Below are positions 54,801 to 64,000 of a DNA stretch of 64,000 nt, piece by piece. The stretch is taken from the NCBI RefSeq assembly GCF_021155765.1, contig NC_060112.1, positions 25,572,001-25,636,000 on the forward strand, given 5' to 3'. How positions within the stretch are numbered: position 1 is the stretch's first letter; every line of letters begins with the position of its first letter. The DNA is from Diprion similis. Lineage: Eukaryota > Arthropoda > Insecta > Hymenoptera > Diprionidae. Under the pieces are notes generated by a model, which worked only from the letters and a program-made list of their open reading frames with translations, was not told where the DNA came from and searched no databases. A program made the position numbers and the translations under genes.

Positions 54801-57800
54801 AATGGTTCTCCGATGATTATTCGCTGATCGAGCTCGCGATTATAATTTATTATACGCTCGATGATCCTGACTTTCAGAGCCATTTCGCTTATGCACAGCT
54901 CAATTGGAGTTTACAATCCGCCGTCTTTCTGCCTTGTATTAGTATTATAACCCTAATTTTGGGGCGGCTTTCTGTCGCCGATTAACGACCGACGTTAAAG
55001 CTAAAACAAGGCTTTGCCCCGGGAAGAAATAAATGTAGGAACCAACCAATTTCCACCCGACAAGAACAAACGGGCGAATACAATTGCCGGGAAATTACAT
55101 CCGCGAATCAACCGAATGGCTAACCAATTCTGTATATTACCCACGATTAAATTTCGCCCCTACGGGAGATTCCGGCGATAAGACTGAACGCGTTGTTTCC
55201 AAGTTTTGCCAAGGTTTTCGGAAAGGAAGGAATCTGCTTTTTCACTTGAGATTTCAGTTTTTTTTTTTTTTTTTTTTTTCTTTCTCAATATTGCGCGTCG
55301 ATTCCAAATTATTAAAAAAATTTTTTTTATTAAAGCAGCAATTCTCATGAAAAGAATCTATCTAACAAATCGAATAGATGTAAGAAAATGAATGATCTAT
55401 ATAATTGTGACGAACAACAGTCTAGCGGTAGAGATTTTATCCCCGAAAATTCACCCTCGAAGCCGAAAATTAGCGCAGGAATTTTTTTTTCCTCAGGTTA
55501 AATTCCCTCCTCGGCAAATATGCAAATTCGTACAATGTTTGCACAAACATACAAACAGCCGTTATCACCTCGAGCTTTGATTCCGCGATATACCGGGCAT
55601 TTACATACGTACGTATATACTTATATATGTATGTAATGCATAAACGTGGGCGGCGAATTAAAAGGGGTTGAAATTTGCGGTGCAAAATTGTGGAGTCACG
55701 TGGCGCCGTTGAGCTGATTTTTCAGCTTCTTTGCACCGCTGACTGGCGCCAGTCGTTTAAAGGCGATCGAACGTTACGCAATGTGGAACGGGAATGGGAT
55801 CATTTGAGGTGGAAATGAATTAGAGAATGATCGAAGATAACTGATTTTCGATTAAATCGATTATTTTTCACCCGATAATAGAGTACAATCGATGATTTTT
55901 CTCGATTAATCGACCTACTTGCTTGAAAAATATTTTGAATGAAAGTATAAAATGCACTGTTTCAAAAAAAAAAAAAAAAAATACGAAATAATCGATTGAT
56001 CGATTAATTTTTACCGATTCAATCGAGCCGTGTTCGATTATCCATTTGGACTCTTGATTTCCAATTCGGTTTTCCCGCGATATTTCACCCATCCCAATCG
56101 CATAATCGATTAATCGAGTAAGCGAAAAAGCAGCAGATCGAACCACTAATTTATCGAAGTATAACGCGACTAATCGATCAATCGCAAAGCTCTGTAGAAA
56201 AAAGTTTGAAACTGTATAGTCGATAAACGCGTTTAACGATTGTTTATTCCCGTGAATTATACGTCTGTATACTTAAATATAATATTATTGTCACCGACGC
56301 GACGTCGAGTTTCCCCTCAGGAAGTTCCGATTACGTGTACATATGTAGGTATATAGTCAATATGTTCTACCTATCTATTAAGGGTTCGGCGAACCATGTC
56401 GAATGGTTCCCAAATATATTACACCAAGCCTCTACCCTGCTCGTGTTATCCAATACTGGCATGATCGTAATATTCTTTGTTCGGGTGTATTGACACTGCG
56501 TTATCGTCATTATGCCGTAACGGCGCCATAACTCAATGGCCATGCTCGTTAAAATTGGTCACCAAAAATTGATCGCATTTTTGTGGGTGAAAAGCTGATC
56601 GTGAGGACGTGTTTCGGGGCTGAACAACAAAGCGCGCCAAACTCGTGAGCCGCGCTATTTAATTTATCGATTCGTATACCAACGTGCGTGCTGAAGCACG
56701 TTATTGAAAAAGTTTCGGAAAGTAAACGATCTGATACATACATAGTTAGATACTTTATCATAGTTTTCGAACAAGTATAATTGGACTACGTCAATCATGT
56801 CACCGGTGACACATTTTTTGTTGCGGTAACCGCGGTTGCTCGATACAAGTTCAAAGCCTGAAGACAAGTATAACAATTACGCTGTTATTTTTGTTTACAA
56901 GAAATAAGGGTGAAAAGATTATTTTTTGTATGTACAGTGATTATTAAATTGGGATTTCCTCTTTTGTTTAATGATTGTCGTTATTACAGCTTAGCTGTGA
57001 TTTATGCATAATGGCGGTGGGATAAAATGAATATTAAACAGTATATGTAATTAGAGATGAAGGGTGAAATTAGCCGTGACGTGTAGGACAATATATTAAT
57101 GAATAAAAAAAACGGTGAATCCAGAAATGGAAATTAAAATCTTCATTTCGTGGTGAAATTATTCACCGAAACGCGGACAGAAAATGGACTTGGAAGATAA
57201 TTGCCGTGACGGGTGTAATATTAATGTATTATCAGATATTATCACAAAATGAGTACCGTTTTTTTTTTTTTTTTTTGCTTTTTTCGAAAAAAAAAAATTT
57301 CAGATTTTTTTGAAAAATTCGCTGACAACTACGAGATTGATAAACGGATCGATGCTGCTTGTTATGCTCAGAAATCGCAGACGCATTTATTTCATTGCAC
57401 AGACCATGCTGTCGTCTGCTAAAATTTAATGCGCACGCGCCACAATGCGAGAGTAACGGTTTGCCAGGGTGACCAACTGTTTCTAGCCTTAAAAATTTCG
57501 ACACTTGTGAATTGAGCACAACTGTCCTCGACAAATGTTAAAATTTTTGACGTTAGATACCTCGCGGCGGTTGGTCACCCTGGCAAACAATTGTTTTCGG
57601 ATTGAAGCGCGTGCGCATTAGATTTCAGCTGACGACGGACCATGCAGTAGATAGAAATTCACTTTTTAGATATTGTACACAGTTTGCTGTTGGGCGGAAA
57701 TATCGCTGAGTTCGCTTGTCGAATTATTCTTCTGCATTAGCCAGCGCGTAATAAATCAAGCCGGTATATAATATTTGCTAAGATTTTGTTTCGGTTCGAA

Positions 57801-60800
57801 AAATGCGTCCGTCTTGGAAAATCTGCCCTGACAGGAACGTCGATAACGTTCGATCCCGGGGGGAACAAATCCCGTCCTATCAACGCGAAGAACCTGCAGC
57901 TTTGCGTTCGCGCAATTTTCGGCAGTAGCCGTGGAACAAAGCTGATATCGTTCTTTTACAAACAAAAGCCACGTATAACCGTTTTCCCTGCGACAATGGA
58001 AAACTGATAATCACGGTAATTGCGACACCTTTTCAAAGGCAGGACGAGAAAATCACCAGTCTTACAGCTGAAGCCGAATTTCCGGCCGAGGCGGTGCGAA
58101 AAACGGGTTTTGCGAATTTGCGAGAATGGTGCGATTTTTCGAACCTCGAATCAAACATCTTAAACAATTAAATTTTACTTGTTCAAAATCAAAATTTTTC
58201 AGGTTTTTTCTGCGATGGTATTACAGCTTTTTACTCGTAATATTTGTTTTTGAAAATTTGTTGAAATCATCAAATTATTGTTCCATTTCTTCTATTCCAA
58301 AGTTACGTTGTTTTTTCGATTCTGATGCATTGGAGCTCATTTTGTTCACAATTAGATTCTCTACAGATCACTTGAGATGAATTTCGTGAACCATTTATTT
58401 GATTGCCAATAAACCATGAGTTTAATCATTACACTAACCTGTAGTGATTTTGCGCATAAAGTTTTTGCGACGAAGTAAAATATTGAGTAGAAATACGGTT
58501 CAGGTGGCTCGTAAACTCTGTATTTACACAAAAAACGAGTCTTGATCAAATTCGGACAAATGATAAGCGATCTTGGTATTAAAACAAGGAACAACAATGC
58601 AATTACGTTTTTAAAATGAAAGATAACCAAGCAGACTTCATTGGGATTTGCGGTTTTTGACATTCTTTTCTATTGAGAATTGTTCATTGGGAAGAGATTC
58701 TTTTAATAAAATTCAACTCAATTAACTAAAGATTAACTTCTTAAATCTTGATTTGATCGTTCTCTAATTTTCCCAATTATTCCACTAGACTGTTATACCT
58801 ACCGCTCAAGCATGAAGAAAGTCAAGTTTTCATAGATTAACTCGCAAAAGTTTGAAAGTTGAGGTCGTAAAGCAATTATACGATTGAAGAAGCTGGTCTA
58901 TAGGTTATATATATATATATACTCAAACTAAAGTTTCTTATCATTAATCCGATTATTGGCACTCATATCTTCAACCGTCCATGAATAGCGGGGTTTGAGA
59001 AAGTCGACCTCGCAGGAGAAAAATGTCCGCAGCTTTTCCAGCGAGGCGTGTTTTCCGCAAAATCGTATCATCCACCCCTCAAATGGCAATTAGCAAAGAG
59101 TCCTCTGGCTCTGATCCCACTTTTTACGTCTCGCACCTTTCCCCGCGAATTCCTCTTCTTCCCATTAATTCCGAACTGCTTAACCCCATCCCCACCGGCA
59201 TCTTTCGCGTCAAGCAGGCTAATCTTTTTCTCGGGCCATAATAACGCGCTACAAACGCCTATAGAGGGTGTCCCGCAACACAGGGACAGCAAGTCCTTGT
59301 ACGAATAATGGTACGACTAGTAGAGTTCAACTATCTCGCGCATGCGTATTCGCTCACGTGGTCTGGTTAAGTTCCGCCGTTCCCTCTGAGGGTAAAACAG
59401 TTTCGTTAATAGTAACTATCCTCGTTAATCTTCATGCAGAACACCGCTGTAACGGCCTAACTTCTTAGTTATCCAGGATTTACGAGACACCCTGTAACAC
59501 ACATGTCTCCGTTTTGTATTTTCTCAGAGAGGTTTTATCGCGGCTGCGGTATAAGATGAGTAGGTGTAAACTGGGTTGAAGTGTAAAAATATAAAGCCAG
59601 GGCATGCCGCTATCTGCAAGCCTGCAGGGCGCCCACAAAGCCCGAGCATAATGTCCTCCACGCGTCGTTCGTCTCCAGGCCGTTTCATTCTTTCCGGAAT
59701 TCCGTCCGTCGTGCGCCGAGCACTCCTGCCAGATGAACCCTTTTCATAGCGCCAAAGGAGCCGCGGTTTTTCCCCATTCTTCGCCACTGCACACGGTCTC
59801 TTCGTGCCGAGCAGTCGAAGCGAACCGCGCTCACTAAAAACCCCAGGGGTTTCTTTGGTCCCGTGTTTTCCCACGAGGATGACGTGGGCCTTTAACAGGA
59901 CTCGACTGCATGCATGAAGAGAGCTTTCCGAGTCTCAGAATGAAGCCTGGATTTACTCAACTTTTCAAAGCAAAATTGGAAACAGGTTTTTGTGGGGTGG
60001 ATCCATTTCCAAGTTCTCGTTGAACTGTTGAACTTGACTATCAAATATTGACGAGTGTATCGTCTTGTGCAGAAAAAATAGAGAATAAAACATAACTGTG
60101 TTAGGATGAACCTGCATACGATCATTCATTTCATTTGAAAAACATAGGTTTTTTGTTACTTCGTTATTAATTCTTTTTCCGTGAAATCTCTGGAAATTTG
60201 ATTCAATACTTACGGCTTTTATAGGTTCCGCACAATTTTCGACTCGTCGCATCGATAAGAAGCAAAAAAAAAAAATTCGGGATGTAAAAAAAATTCTGTA
60301 GTATTATTCGAATGGGAAAATCCAAAAGCTTTGGAGTGACGGAACTCAGAGTTGAGACTAGAGTTTGGGCTTTTCCTTACATTCCTTCTTATTCATTTCA
60401 AGACATTTCAGCTTACAGGGTTGGAATGAAGATAATTTCGATAATGACCGTATAAAGGAGCATTCTAATGGAGTTAATCGTATCAAAAAAAACATGAATC
60501 AATGATGACTTTGACCAAATTTTGACAACGTTTGATATTTGCAAAAAAACAAAAAAAAAAAAAACGCCCCGAGTACGTCGGCATTTGGAACGAGACCAGC
60601 ATCCGTTTTCCATCTGTGTATAATGCACCTTGAATGTACGAACGTGTTTGCACAGCCGGGGGCAAGACGAGTCAGAAAATGGTATCAAACGAACTTGAAG
60701 AGGGGAGAATTAAGCTTGCAGAAAGCCGATTGGGTATTCGTCGAATCGACAAAGCCTTAGGGTACGACTGCGGGGGTACGTCAAAAGACAGCATCAAAAA

Positions 60801-61920
60801 GCTACGGAGAAGGAACGAAAGATGGGAGTAAAAGCAGAGAGAAAGATAAAAGAAGGGAAAACCGTGAGTGGTTACGGATGAATCGATCCTATCGTCCGAA
60901 TGAAAAGATACATGAAAGAAGAGCTTCGATCTCTGGATATCTCTGTGATGGACAAAATAAGCTCGATAGCATTAAAACCGAATGGAAGACATCAAAGTCT
61001 GATCAATACTTGACTTTCTAATTACAAATTAATCCCTTTTTCAAATTCTTTACTGCATCTTAATTGGCCTGTGTTATTAGAATTTATCCAACGAGGATGC
61101 TTTAGTCACGTGCGTCATAATCATTGGCGGATTTTGCAAACAGTTTTTGCTCGTCTCCCAACTTTCGCTTTGCGGGAAATCTGGCAACGATTCAACCCTT
61201 ATTTTAGGTATATAAAGTACGATTTTTTGTCTGCAGATAGGGGTGGGTGAAATTTATTAAGGAATAAGCTCACGCAAGGCATTGACCCAGAAGAATAACT
61301 TACCATTGTTTCACGTGTCATTTTTCTCCTCCCCCCCCCCCCCCCCCACAACCCCTTTTTAGGCCAAAGATAGGTGCAGTACACCGTGCGAGAGTAAATG
61401 ATACCTTCCTTCGAGGGAGGAAGAGAGGTAATAAGAGGGTAGGGTGGGACAAAAAACGTGACTCCACCCTTCGTTCATTAGATTAGAGTATACATACATC
61501 CCCTTTGTTTTGGCGTTGAATATACCTTCATCCTCTTCAAGGACATGGGACGACTGCTATTTTTATTCGTGATGTTGAAGCGAAATCTTCCGAAATCTTG
61601 CATTCGTATGACAGGGTGTTTTAAAGAATAGAAGAATTTTTTTTTCTTACTTCCAAACAGGTTCAGAGGGTTCATTTAGGCGTTAAACTATGTCTGTTAA
61701 AATTTCTCTTCTTAATATTAACATTAAAAGGTTCCACAGCGCACTTTTCTATTTTGCATAATAATAACATTCAGAACGAATTCTGGACACATGGTTAAGC
61801 CTAGTTGAATTATACTCACGCCAAAGTTGTTCCCTTCGTGGCGGGTAAGAATTCTTCTCGATCGAATCCCGTCTCGTCTCCGGCCTCGAAGCACACGCTG
61901 AAGTACTCGCTGCTGGATAC
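39876..61920 (-). CDS. Plekhg5: PLEKHG5/Syx-type Rho guanine-nucleotide exchange factor, 5'-partial
   Basis: A DH-PH exchange factor expected to activate RhoA-class GTPases at the cortex or junctions. Exons in order: 61820-61920, 53598-53737, 49099-49175, 45334-45622, 44657-44802, 44272-44583, 43048-43197, 42700-42960, 42007-42261, 41401-41624, 40831-41010, 40553-40758, 39876-40105. All are phase-compatible, totalling 857 codons. Domains: a Ras-binding-like ubiquitin fold at about 1-80 (TTLAEALSGACERRGIDL, VDVFLDS, MGGRHLRIT); a linker with KQRWSGFF; DH at about 220-420 (ELAQTEIAYIRTLKVV, LDILVKPMQRLTKYSLLLKAV); PH at about 470-600 (LREGEFKLRDGATSK, VLLLTDMLLVCKP, a Ser/Gly loop, VDRIRVNELKEP); then a Ser/Pro-rich tail with SYPPPSPPRGALRR. 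The 5' exons lie past 64000 or are unrecognised. The donor at 40553 (GTTGGT) and the extreme C-terminus are uncertain. Family is firm; exact PLEKHG5 orthology is likely. Confidence 0.85.
41817..41911. mobile_element. piggyBac-type MITE flanked by TTAA
   Basis: The element begins TTAACATTAGAACTACC and ends with the inverted copy GGTAGTTCTAGTGTTAA, one mismatch in 17. TTAA at both ends is the piggyBac target duplication. The 95-bp element has no coding capacity and lies inside a 382-bp RhoGEF intron (between exons 41624 and 42007). Confidence 0.75.
45623..49098. other. RhoGEF intron, 3.5 kb
   Basis: An intron between exons 49099-49175 and 45334-45622. It contains scattered short open frames without recognisable content. 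A small GC-rich palindromic patch, CGTCGCGACGTCGCGACG, lies at 47449-47466. No exon or mobile element could be supported. Confidence 0.5.
49176..53597. other. RhoGEF intron, 4.4 kb
   Basis: An intron between the Ras-binding exon and the short exon at 49099-49175. It holds one clear foldback (50334-50518). Frames at 52554-52805 and 53358-53717 look like chance. Confidence 0.5.
50334..50518. repeat. Foldback element with 61-bp imperfect inverted arms
   Basis: The left arm 50334-50394 (ACCGGTTCTG to GATACAAACC) is the imperfect reverse complement of 50458-50518 (GGTTTGTGTC to CAGAAACGGT). Roughly four in five positions match, around a loop of 63 nt. The core TACCGACATTTA and ACACTTAGCCAAGA is nearly exact. 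This suits a MITE remnant or a long hairpin transcript. Confidence 0.75.
55847..56184. promoter_or_regulatory. Cluster of ATCGAT / TAATCG motifs
   Basis: Within about 340 bp, many copies of CGATTA or its complement occur, several as the palindromes TCGATTAATCGA, AATCGATTGATCGATTAAT and ATAATCGATTAATCGA. ATCGAT-centred sites are recognised by Cut/Onecut-type homeodomain proteins in general, so this could be an intronic enhancer. It could also be a decayed simple repeat. The density is seen; the function is inferred. Confidence 0.4.
57410..57638. repeat. Long foldback element, arms about 100 nt, loop about 22 nt
   Basis: The left arm (TGTCGTCTGC, TAATGCGCACGCGC, GGTTTGCCAGGGTGACCAAC, AAAAATTT) and the right arm (AAATTTTTGACG, GGTTGGTCACCCTGGCAAAC, GCGCGTGCGCATTA, GCTGACGACGG) are imperfect reverse complements from about 57410-57508 to 57531-57638. 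There is no coding capacity. It is a foldback or MITE-type element and could also form a very stable RNA hairpin if transcribed. Confidence 0.75.
58904..58921. repeat. (TA)n microsatellite
   Basis: A short uninterrupted alternating TA tract after GGTTATATATATATA. Confidence 0.7.
59265..59494. mobile_element. Short MITE-like element with degenerate terminal repeats
   Basis: The left end reads AGGGTGTCCCGC and the right end, inverted, reads CAGGGTGTCTCGTAAATCC, so the first 10 bases are near-inverted copies. The interior (about 230 bp) is non-coding with motifs CGCATGCGC and CACGTG. The ends are seen directly; classification is tentative. Confidence 0.4.
61331..61347. repeat. Poly-C run of 17 (poly-G on minus strand)
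   Basis: An uninterrupted C17 preceded by CTCCT and followed by ACAACCCC. On the minus strand this is a G-run that could form a quadruplex. It is also a spot prone to assembly or sequencing length error. Confidence 0.9.
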
Positions 61921-64000
61921 CTGCAACGAAGACCTTGTTAGTTCCCAGCTTTAATATGCGTGGAATTAATCCGAATCCGAACCCATCAAACGACATTGAA
62001 AACCATCACCATAAGAATGTATGGGAAGACAGTCCAGTGGACAAAATTATGCGAAAATATTTCTGTTATTTGTTATCAATTCTTAATTTATATCGTTTAT
62101 TGAATTTTTATGGATCATTTGAACTATGATGAACAAGTTAAACGAGGTCCAATCTATCGAAATTGGAGAAACAACGCGATTCTGGGATTAAAAGAAGAGA
62201 ACAATAATCTGGCTATTGTGAATTTGTTAATAACTAAGTTTTCTTCACTTGATTATGCGTGGTTCAATTTTTTATGTATCGAGAAGAGACTTTTCGAATG
62301 AAATTCACGTCAATTGACGTAGTTGGAATTTTCAGTGAAAATTTGTGCTGGTGAATCTCAACAACAACTTCAAAATTCCAAGCCTTAATTTTCACACTTT
62401 CAAATTACATGGACAGCGGTTTGTATTCTTCAAAATCGATGATTTCATTGCTATATCGTCTGAAAAATATTGTTCGTGTTATATATCAATTGTTTGTACA
62501 ATTTGAACAGTTTGAAATCCGGTAAACCGTAATAAAACAGAACACACTCGTATTCTGCAGTCTTAGTTTCTTAAAAATCATTGTGAAAATAATAAAATAG
62601 TAATTTTTTCCGAAAAGAAACTATTTCACAAAAATTCCCCAGATACCGTCGATAAGTAGAATTTCTATTTTCTCAATTTGTTAATCCGATTCCGTTTCCT
62701 AACATATGAAAACATAATTCGGTGTAAAATTTTCCGCTGTACACGATGGCCAAGTCAATTTTTATGCATCGACAGCAGTTTTTGAGGAAAATGTAAAAAA
62801 CGTGAAATTTGGCTGTTTTCTCGAAACCCTGACAATGCAGCTCAGAAATAACACCAGATATGAATTCCTAGGGGTCGAAAATCCCTAGAAACCGAAATGC
62901 AGCAACGAGCAGAATATTTTGAATTCAGAACTATTTTGACTATCTGGTATCTGGCTGACTCTAGTAAATAGATCGTGTAAATGCGTGAAACCACTTTCAT
63001 CCTCTCTTTCTCTCTCGGACAATTGTATACAAGGGTGTGTATAAAATCGGGGACGAGAATATCTATTGCCCCCGCATACCTATAGACATTTATCAACATG
63101 TATGTAGACACGGCTCGTTCTCACGAAAAATGAACAAACCGTTTCGCAGTTGGTCGAGGTGCGGCCACGTGACCAGATGGAATGGGAAATGCGCGTAATA
63201 GGTTCATATTTCACCATGAATACGGCACAGCCTGTTTCACAGATGCCAGCGAATATAAACGCCGCTGGTTTTCGGCTCCGTTGGAATTTTCCGAGGCTTG
63301 ACAAAACCATTGGTTTTGCACACCTGGGTCGCGAATACAAAATACAGTTAATTAGATTTTGAACCGCGTAATTTAAATGCCAATAATCACTACAGATTTT
63401 TGAGGTATAAAATTTTTTATTTTTAAAATTCTCAAAACAATAATTGAGCCCAATTATCCCGCTGATAAAATTTACGCGGAAGAAAAGTTCAAGCAGCTAT
63501 TTATATGGTGATTTGGATCGTCACAAAGCCACTTTCACTCGGAGCCTCGTAATGTCACCTCGATAATCAGCGAATGTGTTTGAATAATGTCTTATTCCGT
63601 GAAAGGAGACGACTCCTATCGCAAAAGGGAATTGCCTTCGCCTTTCTATCGGCATCGTGAAAACAAAGAAAGAACGATTACCAGCAAAGTTCAACCCCAT
63701 CGATTTTCCTGCTTAATTTAGGGATGGGATCAGGAATTGAGAAACACCGAGTAATTCCGCCTCGATTAATTTCCCGAATTTCCACCAGGATATACCTGGA
63801 AACACTCTCAAAATTTTTCTTGTAGGTATCTTCATGAATGTAGACGGAATGTTGATTCGGTAGAAAAGGAAAATAAAATATTTCAAGATCAAATATCGCC
63901 AAATACCTAATTATTAAATGTTTGGATTTCTGGTCATAATACGCGATATAACGGTAATTAAAATCAGTTTTTTTTTTCAAATTTGGGGAACAGTCGATTA
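61921..64000. other. Upstream RhoGEF intron, right edge of window
   Basis: AT-rich sequence upstream of the first recognisable RhoGEF exon. The frames in it (for example 63678-63980 on minus) carry no recognisable family features. Earlier RhoGEF exons probably lie beyond the window. Confidence 0.4.

Larger units (their letters stand above)
53738..61819. other. RhoGEF intron, 8.1 kb, splits the Ras-binding-like domain
   Basis: A long intron between 61820-61920 and 53598-53737. It contains a foldback (57410-57638), a MITE-like element (59265-59494), an ATCGAT/TAATCG cluster (55847-56184) and poly-T runs (55259-55279, 57259-57276). No other exon is supported. Confidence 0.5.

Overview
The window is eukaryotic and almost certainly from an insect. 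Genes are split by short GT-AG introns, intergenic DNA is AT-rich, and the N-ethylmaleimide-sensitive factor (NSF) and Integrator proteins read like insect orthologues. A hymenopteran such as a sawfly or wasp is my guess, not something the sequence proves.

Layout. (1) 1-10945 is a tandem satellite of about 35 monomers of exactly 312 bp, open at the left edge of the window. It carries higher-order duplications at offsets of 10, 13 and 16 monomers. (2) 11277-12857 and 13692-15305 (+) are two tandem, intronless, diverged members of the nuclear RNA export factor (NXF/TAP) family. (3) 16036-23478 (-) is Integrator subunit 1, rebuilt as 13 phase-consistent exons (2072 aa). (4) 24423-28340 (+) is NSF, 10 exons, 743 aa. 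(5) 28341-33420 holds no gene I can support beyond probable 3' UTRs. (6) 33421-37228 (-) is the LKB1/STK11 kinase, 6 exons, 429 aa, with a possible alternative last exon at 34169-34251. (7) 39876-61920 (-) is most of a PLEKHG5/Syx-type RhoGEF: 13 exons and 857 codons covering a Ras-binding-like domain, DH and PH domains and a Ser/Pro-rich tail. Its 5' end lies beyond the window. (8) The large RhoGEF introns hold foldback/MITE-like elements, one piggyBac-type TTAA MITE, a cluster of ATCGAT/TAATCG motifs and simple repeats.

The genes do not form one pathway: snRNA processing, membrane fusion, polarity/energy signalling and Rho signalling are each represented once. The most unusual parts are the pair of single-exon NXF paralogues beside a higher-order satellite, and the LKB1 3' end, where two phase-compatible terminal exons would each encode a different C-terminal CaaX-like box. 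Exon joins were made by hand from splice signals, reading phase and family similarity. No search or transcript evidence was available.
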